Shown piece by piece: positions 7,451-15,137 of a DNA stretch of 23,846 nucleotides. Positions within the stretch are counted from its first letter, which is position 1; every line of letters begins with the position of its first letter. The notes beneath the pieces are model-generated. The model did not search any database, was not told the origin of the DNA, and saw only the letters and a program-made list of their open reading frames with translations. The stretch is from CAZDHT01 sp964505325. Its GTDB lineage: Bacteria; Planctomycetota; PUPC01. The translations under genes were made by a program, and so were the position numbers. Location: contig CAZDHT010000056.1 in the NCBI GenBank assembly GCA_964505325.1, forward strand, positions 1 through 23,846, read 5' to 3'.

Positions 7451-8890
7451 GTGAGGAAGGTGGCGCTCATACTCGGACTCCTGCTGCTGCCCGCGTCAGG
7501 TGGGCTGTGGGCCGCTGAAGTGGCGGCAGTCCGGGAGGCCGACAAGACCGCTGGGCCGAGGAACGGCGAGGAGAAGGTGTCTGTCTCGCTGGTCTCCGCC
7601 GACCTGAGGGCGGTCGTCACGGCACTCGCCAGGGCGCACAACATCAATCTGGTCGGCAGCGACAAGCTGAGCGGCAAGGTGACCCTCCACCTCAACAATG
7701 CCCCCGTGCTGCAAGCCCTGGAGGTCATCCTGAAGAACGCCGGTTTCGTGCTGATGCCGAAGGAGAACGGCATCTACGAGATCATGACCACAGCCGAGTC
7801 GGCCAAGGCCCAGAAGGCGGGCGCGGTGCCCCATGTCCAGATCTTTACGCTCAAGTACGCGGACGTGGTGAAGGTCGCGAAGTTGCTGGTGCCGAACGCG
7901 ATCCCCGACGCGAAGAGCATCGCCAGCGACCCGGCGTCGAATCAGCTCATCATCGGCGGCACGGCGGAACAGTTCAAGAAGGTCGAGCAGATCATCGAGG
8001 CCGTCGACCGGCCGGTGCCCCAAGTGGTCATCCGCGCGAGGATCGTGGAGATTTTCACCGACCGCGCCAACAGCGTGGGGGTGTCGATCGGCGCGCTGAT
8101 GGAGTGCGACAAGGCCAGCGACGGCGGGGAGGCGACGTTCGACATCGACCTGACCCAGTCGCCGGTGGCTGCGAGCACCTTCGCCTTCGGCCTGGTCACC
8201 CGGCTCCTCGACATCAAGCTCAACGCGCTGGCGCAGAAAGAGGTCGCCGAGGTGCTCTCCGCGCCCAAGGTGACCACCGGTCACGGCCGCAAGGCCGAGA
8301 TCAAGGTGGTGAACCAGGTGCCGGTGATCACCCGGCAGACCCGGGTTGTGGACGGAGTGACGATCACCGACGAGACGGTGACCTTCAAGGAGACCGGCCT
8401 GACGCTCGTCGTCACGCCGCGAGTGCTGGCGGAGAACAAGGTCGAGATGGTCGTGGTGCCGTCCGTGCTCGAGCTGACCGGCTGGACCGACACCCAGCCT
8501 CCCGCGCCGATCATCGACACCCGCTCCGCCGAGACCACGGTCACTATCGAGGACGGCAAGTGGCTGGTCATCGGCGGTCTGATGCGATACAACGAGCGCA
8601 AGATGGTGCGCGGGCTCCCCGTACTCAAGGACCTGCCCGGGATCGGCTGGCTCTTCAGCACCACGTACACCATCCGTGAAAAGAGCAACCTGGTCATTTT
8701 CGTCTCGGCCACGGTACTGAATAACGAGAGGGCCCAGAAGGACACTGATAAGGAACTGTGGCGGATCCGGAAACATCGAAAGCCGCATGATATGCGCGGT
8801 GGCCCGTTTCCGCCGCCTGAGGACCCGGCGGACTTCCATCCCATTCCTCCTCAGGAGAACGGGCACGTGAGAGACCCGGAAGGGACGTAG
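7451..8890 (+). CDS. gspD: Secretin (GspD/PilQ family), outer-membrane channel
   Basis: Outer-membrane secretin of about 479 residues, which would form the multimeric exit pore. GTG at 7451 is chosen because a typical signal peptide follows (RKVALILGLLLLPASGGLWA); an upstream in-frame ATG at 7388 would overlap the previous gene by 62 bases and bury the signal. An N0/STN-like domain (about 38-100, VSLVSADLRAVVTALARAHN) is followed by one N1 domain (about 115-185, FTLKYADVVKVAKLLVP to VEQIIEAVDRP). The secretin core spans about 190-440 with the hallmark TRSAETTVTIEDGKWLVIGGL and LPVLKDLPGIGWLF. Only one N1-type domain is seen, so the protein is short for GspD (usually 600 or more). The C-terminal tail is rich in Pro, His and acidic residues. 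No lipobox is seen. Confidence 0.92.
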   Translation: MRKVALILGLLLLPASGGLWAAEVAAVREADKTAGPRNGEEKVSVSLVSADLRAVVTALARAHNINLVGSDKLSGKVTLHLNNAPVLQALEVILKNAGFVLMPKENGIYEIMTTAESAKAQKAGAVPHVQIFTLKYADVVKVAKLLVPNAIPDAKSIASDPASNQLIIGGTAEQFKKVEQIIEAVDRPVPQVVIRARIVEIFTDRANSVGVSIGALMECDKASDGGEATFDIDLTQSPVAASTFAFGLVTRLLDIKLNALAQKEVAEVLSAPKVTTGHGRKAEIKVVNQVPVITRQTRVVDGVTITDETVTFKETGLTLVVTPRVLAENKVEMVVVPSVLELTGWTDTQPPAPIIDTRSAETTVTIEDGKWLVIGGLMRYNERKMVRGLPVLKDLPGIGWLFSTTYTIREKSNLVIFVSATVLNNERAQKDTDKELWRIRKHRKPHDMRGGPFPPPEDPADFHPIPPQENGHVRDPEGT

Positions 8891-10183
8891 ATGCAGCAGT
8901 TCTCCTACGAAGCCATCACCGGCGACGGCCAGAAGAAGTCCGGCAGCATGTCCGCGGAGGACTCGGCGGCGGTGGTGGCCGTGCTGGCAACTCAGGGCTT
9001 CACGGCCACGTCGGTGACGGAGGAAAAGGCCGACGACGAGAAGGAGAAGCGCAAGAGCGGGAGCCCCGCCCCCGGCGCGACTATGTCCATCGCCGACAGA
9101 ATCAAGGAAATGGACGCGGACGTGCCCGACGACCTCAGCAAGATCAAGATCAAGGCCGAGGATCTGATGATCTTCACCCGGCAGCTTGCGACTATGGTGG
9201 ACGCGGGCCTGCCGATCGACATGGCACTGGAGACACTCGCTGACCAGGCCAGATCGGACGTGTTCAAGATCGTCCTGTTCTCGATGCTCGGCGAGATCCG
9301 CGGCGGGAACCGCATCTCGGAAGCCGTCAAGAAGTTTCCCCGCATCTTTCCCGACATCTACGTGAGCATGGTGCGCGCGGCCGAGGCCAGCGGCCAGTTG
9401 GGAACGATCCTGAACCAGCTCGCGGGATACATGGAGGCGGCCGCCAAGATCAAGCAGAAGGTCAAGGCGGCCATGACGTATCCGGTGATCGCAACGTGCA
9501 TGATCTCCGTGGTCGCTGGCATTCTGATCCTCGTCGTGGTGCCGCAGTTCGCCAAGATGTTCGAATTGGTCAAAGGGGATCTGCCGCTGCCGACCGTGAT
9601 CGTGCTGGCATTGAGCAATTTCATGCGCGGCCACTTCATGATCTTCATGCTGATCGTGGTGTCGGTGATCGTCTCGTTCGTCATGATCCTCAGGACGAAG
9701 AAGGGGGCCTTCTGCTTCGACGCGTTCAAGCTGAAGGTGCCTGTTTTCGGGCCGCTGTTCAGGCAGGTTGCCGTGGCGAAGTTCGCGCGGACGTTGAGCA
9801 CGCTGCTGTCGAGCGGCGTGCCCATTCTGGACGCGCTCCAGATCGTCAAGCGGGCGGCGGGCAACGCCGTGATCGCCCAGGCCGTCCACGAATCGATCGC
9901 CAGCGTGAGCGGCGGTTCCGGCCTCGCCGAGGTGTTCGAGAAGAAGCCGGTGTTTCCGCCCATGCTGATCAAGATGATCTCAGTCGGCGAGAAGACCGGG
10001 CAGCTCGATAACCTGTTGGGGAAGCTGGCGGACTTCTACGACGAGCGCGTCAACGCGGCCGTCGAGGGCCTGACCGCGATGATCGAGCCCCTCCTCATCG
10101 GCGTGCTGGGCGTTGTGGTGGGCGGGATCGTCATTGCCATTTTCTTCCCGATGATCAAGATCACCCAATCGATGGGCGGATAG
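8891..10183 (+). CDS. gspF: GspF/PilC family inner-membrane platform protein
   Basis: Polytopic inner-membrane platform protein of 430 residues that couples the ATPase to pilin polymerisation. ATG at 8891 directly abuts the secretin stop, with GGAAGGG upstream. Residues 1-50 form the small N-terminal domain (FSYEAITGDGQKKSGSM), followed by a charged linker. Two GspF repeats follow: the first at about 95-220 (FTRQLATMVDAGLPIDMALETLA) and the second at about 295-425 (FARTLSTLLSSGVPILDALQIV, then ISVGEKTGQLD). Predicted membrane helices are near 195-222, 248-268 and 393-424. Length and domain order are normal for the family. It lies directly upstream of the MshEN-like protein and GspE. Confidence 0.95.
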   Translation: MQQFSYEAITGDGQKKSGSMSAEDSAAVVAVLATQGFTATSVTEEKADDEKEKRKSGSPAPGATMSIADRIKEMDADVPDDLSKIKIKAEDLMIFTRQLATMVDAGLPIDMALETLADQARSDVFKIVLFSMLGEIRGGNRISEAVKKFPRIFPDIYVSMVRAAEASGQLGTILNQLAGYMEAAAKIKQKVKAAMTYPVIATCMISVVAGILILVVVPQFAKMFELVKGDLPLPTVIVLALSNFMRGHFMIFMLIVVSVIVSFVMILRTKKGAFCFDAFKLKVPVFGPLFRQVAVAKFARTLSTLLSSGVPILDALQIVKRAAGNAVIAQAVHESIASVSGGSGLAEVFEKKPVFPPMLIKMISVGEKTGQLDNLLGKLADFYDERVNAAVEGLTAMIEPLLIGVLGVVVGGIVIAIFFPMIKITQSMGG

Positions 10184-10202
10184 AGTTGGAGTAATTTGCA
10201 CG

Positions 10203-11012
10203 ATGGCGAAGGAAGAAACGAATCCGGGCGTCGAGGCGGAGGCGGGGGCGGGGGCCGCCATGCTCAAAGCCTCCCGGCGGCTGGCGCGGCTGCTGGCCGA
10301 CGCGGAAGTGCTCGGCGACGACGAACTTCTCTCCGTCCAAGAGCAGCACCCGGACGAGTTTCTCGGCGATATCCTCGTGCGCGAGGGAATCCTGCCGGAG
10401 GGCTACCTTCACGGCCTGCTGATCCGGAGCCTGTTCGTCCCGTGGATCGCCGTGGATTGCTGCACGATGTCGCCCGAGCTGCGCGGGTTGCTCTCTGAGC
10501 GGCTCTGCCGGCGTCGTCGCCTCGTCCCGATCAGCCGGGCGAGGGACTTTCTGACCGTCGCCTGCGTGAATCCGCTCGATGAAGAGGCGCTGAACAAGGT
10601 GCGCGACGTGACAGGGATGAAGGTGCGGCCGCTGCTTTGCTCGGCCCAGGAATTGGAGGCGTTCATGAAGGTCGCCTTCAGCAAGCCCGCTGAGGGAGAA
10701 TCGGGGACGGACGACGAGGCGGGTGCGGAGAGCGAAGGAGACGCCGGCATGGCCGCTGCCGCGGCGGAGCTGGTGGAGCAGCTCTCGGACGAAGACGCCG
10801 AGGGCGCGGTCAGTAAAGTCAAGCCTGCAGACGGCCAGGAGACCGAGGAAAGAAGGGTCGACGCCGGCGTGGCGGCCGCAGCGGCGGAACTGGCGGGGCA
10901 GCTTTCCGCTCAGATGGAGTCTGATCCCGGAGGCGCGGCGGCCGGAACCACGCCGGCTGAAGCGAACGACGGGCGTCCAGATGGGGAGCAAGAGGACGAG
11001 GAGCCAGCGTGA
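10203..11012 (+). CDS. Free-standing MshEN/GspE-N-like protein without ATPase domain
   Basis: Protein of 269 residues resembling only the N-terminal domain of GspE/MshE ATPases. Two tandem MshEN-type helical motifs are visible. The first is at 26-48 (RLARLLADAEVLGDDELLSV) and is degenerate, with two consensus glycines replaced. The second is at 53-76 (FLGDILVREGILPEGYLHGL) and keeps both glycines. A GspE-N beta/alpha region follows to about 160 (LVPISRARDFLTVACVNPLD). The remainder is a low-complexity acidic/Ala tail holding a duplicated motif, DAGMAAAAAELVEQLS at 180-195 and DAGVAAAAAELAGQLS at 220-235. There is no Walker motif. Motifs of this kind bind cyclic di-GMP in MshE, so a nucleotide sensor or an ATPase partner is plausible. 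It sits between GspF and GspE. A split-off duplicate of the GspE N-terminus is the likely origin. Confidence 0.8.
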   Translation: MAKEETNPGVEAEAGAGAAMLKASRRLARLLADAEVLGDDELLSVQEQHPDEFLGDILVREGILPEGYLHGLLIRSLFVPWIAVDCCTMSPELRGLLSERLCRRRRLVPISRARDFLTVACVNPLDEEALNKVRDVTGMKVRPLLCSAQELEAFMKVAFSKPAEGESGTDDEAGAESEGDAGMAAAAAELVEQLSDEDAEGAVSKVKPADGQETEERRVDAGVAAAAAELAGQLSAQMESDPGGAAAGTTPAEANDGRPDGEQEDEEPA

Positions 11013-11031
11013 GCGTTTCCAGGGGTGCCCT

Positions 11032-12765
11032 ATGAAGACCACGACGGCACGCGGCAGACTGAGGCGGGTTCTCTACGGGGGAACGTACCTCGACGAGAAC
11101 CAGGTCAAAGAGCTGATCGAAACGCAGCAGGAGATGGGCGGCTCGCTGTACGAGAGCCTGCGCAAACAGGAGAACCTCTCGCCGGTGGACCGTGTCGCGT
11201 TCTTGTGTGACATCTTCGCACATCTTGCCTACCTCGACGTCAGCGGCTACCGGATCCCGACCAGCATGCTTACCCTGGTGAGCCGCAAGCTCGCCGAGAA
11301 GCACCGGCTCCTGCCCGTCGCCCGGATGGAAGGCACCCTCACCGTCGCGATGTCCAACCCGCTGGACCTGGCGGCCCTCGACGAGATCAGCAAGCATACC
11401 GACTGCGACGTGCTGGTGGTGGTCTCGACCGACGACCAGATCAAGATCGCAATCGAGCAGAACTACCAGCAGCTCGAGGCCGAAGAGCAGGCCAAGGTCA
11501 GACTGACCGAGCACGCCGCTTCGGAAGAGGAGATGCAGGCGGCCGTCGAGCAGGCCAAGCGGGGTGCCGGCGGCGGCAAGCACGCTCAGGGCGAAGATGA
11601 AGAGAACGTCGTCCACCTGGTCGAACTGGTGTTGAACAACGCGATCCATCGCGACGCCAGCGACATTCACCTCGAGCCCTACGAGAAGTCGTTCCGCCTC
11701 CGCTACCGGCAGGACGGCCGGCTCATCCCCGTGCTCCAGGGCGAGAGCAGCGTCTACTCTCCCGTCGTATCGCGCATCAAGATCATGGCCAACCTCGACA
11801 TCGCCGAGCACCGTATCCCGCAGGACGGCCGCATGAAGCTCGAGTTCGAGGGCCGCGACATCGACTTCCGCGTCTCGGTCCTGCCCACCCAGCACGGCGA
11901 AAAGGTCGTGATGCGTATCCTGGATAAGGGCGGGCTGAAGCTCGACTTCACCGACATGGGGTTTGAGCCGGAAGCCCGCGACATGTTCCTCGAGGCCATT
12001 CACAAGCCCAACGGCATCTGCCTGGTCACCGGGCCCACCGGGTCCGGCAAGAGCACCACCCTCTATTCTGCTCTCAACAACCTGAACGTGGACGACACGA
12101 ACCTGGTTACGCTGGAGGACCCGGTTGAGTACAACATCTTCGGAATCAACCAGGTCCAGTGCAACGCCAAGGTCGGTCTGACGTTCGCCAGCGGCTTGCG
12201 CTCCATCCTGCGCCAGGACCCCGACGTCATCATGGTCGGCGAGATTCGTGACCAGGAGACGGCGGACATCGCGATCAAGTGCGCTCTGACCGGCCACCTC
12301 GTACTGAGCACCCTCCACACCAACGACGCGCCCGGCGCCGTGTCGCGTCTGCTGGACATGGGGATCGAGCCCTTCATGCTGGCCGCCTCGCTCAACCTGT
12401 GCCAGGCCCAGCGGCTGGTAAGGCGGGTCTGCGGGCGATGCAAGAAACCGGTCAAGATCCCACAGACGGTTCTCGACAGGTACCGCGACGACCTGCCCGA
12501 GGGCACCGACAAGAAGGCCCGCGCGTACCAGGGCGCCGGCTGCAAGCACTGCGGGGGAACCGGCTACAAGGGCAGAACGTCGGTCGTCGAGATGATGCCG
12601 GTGTCGCCGGAGCTCAAGGAGATGATTGCCGAGGGCGCCACCATCGCCGATATCCGGAAGAAGGCCCTCGAGCAAGGCATGATCACGCTGCTTCAGAACG
12701 GACTGCGCAAAGCGCTGGCCGGGATCACCTCCCTGGAGGAGGTGATCCGCGTCACTTCCGCGTGA
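11032..12765 (+). CDS. gspE: GspE/PilB family assembly ATPase
   Basis: Cytoplasmic hexameric ATPase of 577 residues that powers pseudopilin or pilin assembly. ATG at 11032 is chosen because AGGGG (11021-11025) lies 6 bases upstream; the open frame extends back to 10723, but that part only shadows the preceding gene. The N-terminal region (about 8-60) shows an MshEN-like repeat pair (LRRVLYGGTYLDENQVKELI, then SLYESLRKQENLSPVDRVA). The ATPase core has Walker A GPTGSGKST at 334-342, Walker B DVIMVGEIRD from 398, the His box STLHTND, and the zinc-binding tetracysteine CGRC (467-470) and CKHC (504-507). All catalytic motifs are intact. The zinc motif is typical of GspE and PilB assembly ATPases. 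It converges on the minus-strand C39 gene 32 bases further on. Confidence 0.95.
   Translation: MKTTTARGRLRRVLYGGTYLDENQVKELIETQQEMGGSLYESLRKQENLSPVDRVAFLCDIFAHLAYLDVSGYRIPTSMLTLVSRKLAEKHRLLPVARMEGTLTVAMSNPLDLAALDEISKHTDCDVLVVVSTDDQIKIAIEQNYQQLEAEEQAKVRLTEHAASEEEMQAAVEQAKRGAGGGKHAQGEDEENVVHLVELVLNNAIHRDASDIHLEPYEKSFRLRYRQDGRLIPVLQGESSVYSPVVSRIKIMANLDIAEHRIPQDGRMKLEFEGRDIDFRVSVLPTQHGEKVVMRILDKGGLKLDFTDMGFEPEARDMFLEAIHKPNGICLVTGPTGSGKSTTLYSALNNLNVDDTNLVTLEDPVEYNIFGINQVQCNAKVGLTFASGLRSILRQDPDVIMVGEIRDQETADIAIKCALTGHLVLSTLHTNDAPGAVSRLLDMGIEPFMLAASLNLCQAQRLVRRVCGRCKKPVKIPQTVLDRYRDDLPEGTDKKARAYQGAGCKHCGGTGYKGRTSVVEMMPVSPELKEMIAEGATIADIRKKALEQGMITLLQNGLRKALAGITSLEEVIRVTSA
12722..12748 (+). other. Perfect 11-bp hairpin inside the gspE 3' end
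   Basis: GGATCACCTCC (12722-12732) and GGAGGTGATCC (12738-12748) are exact inverted complements around a 5-base loop, ending 17 bases before the stop. It encodes the conserved GITSLEEVIRV tail of GspE, so protein constraint explains part of it. A second small stem, CCGCG-TGA-CGCGG, encloses the stop codon at 12758-12770. No T-tract follows. These could mark mRNA ends between the two convergent genes. Confidence 0.5.
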
Positions 12766-12797
12766 CGCGGCAGATTCTGCGGAACCTGTTTCTCCTG

Positions 12798-13625
12798 TCA
12801 GATGTCGGTCTTGGCCGCGGGCTTGTGCCACGGCTTCACGGTGATGGCGATGCCCGTCCAATGCCTCAGGAAATCGCTCCGGGAGCATATCGACCGCCCG
12901 CGCGCCGGATCCGCCAAGAGCACCGTATCCGCCCGGACTTGCACGACCACGACGCAGTGTGTCGCCGCGCCCGCCCGCCTGAGTTGCGCCAGGAACGGAG
13001 GGCGCAGGATATCGAGTTCATTGTGCCGGATTCGTTCAATGACCGCGCGCTGGCCCCGGGATCGGAGAGCGATGTTGAGGCCGCGGCACAGCTCCAGCGC
13101 GGTGACGCCCTGGGCGGGCCGGAGCAGGCACAGGTTGGCCATCTCACCTTCGCTGACCTCGGCGTCGGCGAACTTCAGCATCATCACGGCAGCAGCCGGG
13201 CCGCACGAGTAACTGGTGCCTTGCCGGCAGACCCCCTCGGTGTCGAACTGCGCCGCCATCACGTAGTGGGGCTGCAGGCAGGCCGAAAAGCTGTCCCACA
13301 GGAACAGCGGCGCGAGCAGACCCAGCAGCAGGACGACCAGTCGGCGGGTCCGCGTGCCGGGCATGCGGGCCGCCAGGCCGAACACCATCAGCGCGGCCAG
13401 GGGGGCCTCCCACGTCGAGAAATAGATGTAGTCGTCGGAGAGCCAGAAGAGCAGGTGCTGCTCATATTCCGGATGACTGTAGAGGAAAATCCGGAGGCAC
13501 ATCAGGGCGGCGGCGGCGGCGATGCAGACGGCGAAGTGTCCGGCCTTCAGGCGCCGCGTCTGCCATCCGAACAGCCCTGCCAGGAGGAGCAGCGTGCAGT
13601 TGATCATGAAGTAGAGCCAAGCCAT
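12798..13625 (-). CDS. Polytopic membrane protein with C-terminal C39-type cysteine peptidase domain
   Basis: Protein of 275 residues on the strand opposite to its neighbours. Four predicted membrane helices (about 3-22, 30-48, 70-86 and 96-113) precede a papain-like C39 domain (about 125-265). The expected catalytic set is present: Gln135 (oxyanion hole) and Cys141 in CRQGTSYSCGPAA, His223 in ATHCVVVVQV, and Asp239 in LLADPARG. C39 domains usually trim double-glycine leaders within ABC exporters; here no ABC ATPase is attached. The start is ATG at 13625 with a modest GAGG 10 bases upstream. It lies between the ATPase and pilin genes, so it may process an exported or pilus-linked protein. The pilins themselves carry normal prepilin-peptidase sites, so it is not needed for them. 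The substrate is unknown. Confidence 0.85.
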   Translation of the reverse strand: MAWLYFMINCTLLLLAGLFGWQTRRLKAGHFAVCIAAAAALMCLRIFLYSHPEYEQHLLFWLSDDYIYFSTWEAPLAALMVFGLAARMPGTRTRRLVVLLLGLLAPLFLWDSFSACLQPHYVMAAQFDTEGVCRQGTSYSCGPAAAVMMLKFADAEVSEGEMANLCLLRPAQGVTALELCRGLNIALRSRGQRAVIERIRHNELDILRPPFLAQLRRAGAATHCVVVVQVRADTVLLADPARGRSICSRSDFLRHWTGIAITVKPWHKPAAKTDI

Positions 13626-14495
13626 CAGTTGTGTGCCTCGCGAGTTCAGGAACTACAAAGATCCAGTTGCCATTCAGCCTTCCGTAAGTGGAGTGGAGCA
13701 ATTCCGGTGCCGCAGGGCCGGGGTTAATCGCCGCGATTCGTAACTGATTGATACACAAGCAGATAAGGTCGGCACCTGGTCGCCCTGGTGAGAGCGATTG
13801 GCCGTGCCGCAGTCCGATTTTCTGGACGCCCCTGGGCCGCGTGATGCTGTGGATGTCGCTAAGTCACTACAGCCGCGATAGATAGACCATGTTGCAGGAA
13901 ATCAACAGTTGAGTCCCGATGGGGCTGAAAACGAACTCGTCCCGGGCCGGGCCAGCGGAGCGGGCGTGTTTCTCCCAGCCGTGTCCGCCGTTCCCTGCCC
14001 GCTCGGCGCTCTGCTGAATGACCGTGCACGATCAAGCGCCATTGCCGGGCTGGCGGAAGAACGGGGACAGATGACTTTTTTCGCCAGGTGGAGCGCCGGT
14101 GGCGATCCCTCTTGCTCCCTCGGCGAAAGAAAGTTATCTGTCCCCGTTTTCCGGCGAACTCCGGCCGTCCGGCGACAGCTCCGGAGAAGCCAAATATTTC
14201 GCAAATAGCCCTAACCTGCCGCAGCCTGCTTCCGAAACTTGAGGCATGTGTAGAGACCGGAACGGTCGATCTTTGCGAGACTAGTGCGTTTAGCGGGGGC
14301 CTGTCAGTGGACCGGGCGATTGGACAAGTTGCGGTCGATTTTGCTCCCTGGGATCCCGATGCTGCCGGCTCGAGGGGGACCGCAGTCTCGGGTGGGGGAA
14401 GAAAGGAGGTGAGCGCGTACCGCCTGAACTCGAAGAGTTTCCGGCCGGAGGCGTTCTTCGGCCTGTGTTTTACTGTCCTGTAGGAGGATAGGGAG
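13626..14495. other. Gene-poor 870-base region upstream of the pilin genes
   Basis: No frame here looks protein-coding: the open frames lack ribosome binding sites and recognisable domains. The left part probably holds the minus-strand promoter of the C39 gene, and the right part the pilin leader, but no clear -35/-10 or sigma-54 box was found by eye. The middle carries the inverted-repeat element at 14061-14147. The last 30 bases contain the strong AGGAGG of the first pilin gene. Confidence 0.6.
14061..14147. mobile_element. Palindromic REP/MITE-like element with 25-26 bp inverted repeats
   Basis: The left arm at 14061-14085 starts ACGGGGACAGATGACTTT, and the right arm at 14122-14147 is its inverted complement with one mismatch and one single-base indel. 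Both arms end in GGCGAAA/TTTCGCC toward the centre, with 36 bases between. Weaker inverted similarity continues outward (GCCGGGCTGGCGGAA against TTCCGGCGAACTCCGGC). No transposase is encoded, so this looks like a non-autonomous element or REPIN. The ACGGGGACAGAT terminus resembles repeats associated with REP-type tyrosine (Y1) transposases; that link is from memory and not shown here. Confidence 0.7.
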
Positions 14496-15011
14496 ATGAG
14501 GACGCGTAAGCGTGGTTTCACATTGGTGGAGTTGATGATCGTGCTTGCGATCATCGCAATCGTCGCGGCATTCGCGATACCGAACCTGATGAAGTCGCGG
14601 ATGAGCGCGAACGAGACGTCGTGCGTCGGCTCGCTGAGAGCGATCATGTCCGCCGAAGCGACGTACATGAACCGGTACGGCGTCTATGGCAGCCTGGCGC
14701 AGCTCTCGGCCGAAGACCTGATCGACAACTCTCTGGCGACCGGCAAGAAGTCGGGTTACCTGATCGGCGAGATCGTTACCGGCTTCGATTACTCGTACTG
14801 CTTCGCCGGCGCGCCCATCGAGGACGGCAAGAGCGGTGCGAAGGAGTACTGCGTGACCCAGAAGGGTACGCTCTATGAGGCCGATTTCGACACCTCGGCC
14901 ATGAGCACCGACAATGGGACCACTTGGGTGCCCGGCGAAGGTGACGTGCCTGACACGTTCACCACGGCTCCTGAGGACGACAGCGACAATTGGACTCCGA
15001 TCAGCGAGTAA
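14496..15011 (+). CDS. Type IV pilin / major pseudopilin, first copy
   Basis: Prepilin of 171 residues. The leader MRTRKRG ends in the Gly7 processed by prepilin peptidase, followed by the mature start FTLVELMIVLAIIAIVAAFA with Glu at +5. The mature protein is about 164 residues. The region after the helix (SVGSLRAIMSAEATY-like, here with Cys before GSLRAI; then NRYGVYGSLAQLS) matches a pilin subfamily common in non-proteobacterial phyla. Two cysteines (YCFAGAP and KEYCVTQ) could close a C-terminal disulfide loop, and an acidic tail ends PEDDSDNWTPISE. A very strong AGGAGG at 14482-14487 precedes the ATG by 8 bases, consistent with an abundant subunit. It is paralogous to the next gene. Confidence 0.95.
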   Translation: MRTRKRGFTLVELMIVLAIIAIVAAFAIPNLMKSRMSANETSCVGSLRAIMSAEATYMNRYGVYGSLAQLSAEDLIDNSLATGKKSGYLIGEIVTGFDYSYCFAGAPIEDGKSGAKEYCVTQKGTLYEADFDTSAMSTDNGTTWVPGEGDVPDTFTTAPEDDSDNWTPISE

Positions 15012-15029
15012 CCCACGTAGTGTGGTTCC

Positions 15030-15109
15030 AGGCCTGGGAGCTCATTCGTGAGTAAAGGATGGCCCGGGGACGAAGAGTCCCCGGGTCGTCCGTTTCACGA
15101 CCCAGGCCT
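15030..15109 (+). promoter_or_regulatory. Structured intercistronic RNA between the two pilin genes
   Basis: Three mutually overlapping stems fit in 80 bases. CCCGGGGAC (15063-15071) pairs exactly with GTCCCCGGG (15077-15085) around GAAGA. GGGTCGT (15083-15089) pairs exactly with ACGACCC (15097-15103). An outer AGGCCTGGG (15030-15038) pairs exactly with CCCAGGCCT (15101-15109). The second stem competes with the other two through shared bases. There is no T-tract, so an mRNA-stability, processing or attenuation element is more likely than a simple terminator. Confidence 0.6.
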
Positions 15110-15137
15110 AGCCCAAGGAGAAACAGGAGTTTTGAAG

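Noticed and set aside
7496..9889. 797-codon minus-strand frame across secretin and GspF
   Set aside because: Antisense shadow of two clear genes. Its translation is His/Arg/Asp-rich with no domain, a product of GC-rich codon bias.
10723..11031. Extended N-terminus for gspE
   Set aside because: These 103 codons overlap the MshEN-like gene out of frame and are Arg/Trp/Ser-rich. ATG at 11032 has an SD.
10819..12888. 689-codon minus-strand frame across gspE
   Set aside because: Antisense shadow of an ATPase gene whose catalytic motifs are all intact.
12798..13625. C39 protein as the prepilin peptidase of the cluster
   Set aside because: The pilins have standard Gly-Phe-Thr-Leu-Val-Glu sites handled by aspartate-type GspO/PilD enzymes, and C39 enzymes cut after double-glycine leaders.
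14300..14345. Sigma-54-like box before the first pilin (TGGACAAGTTGC)
   Set aside because: The GG and GC elements are three bases too close for a -24/-12 promoter.
14088..14483. 131-codon plus frame upstream of the first pilin
   Set aside because: It begins inside the inverted-repeat element, has no SD and no recognisable protein features.
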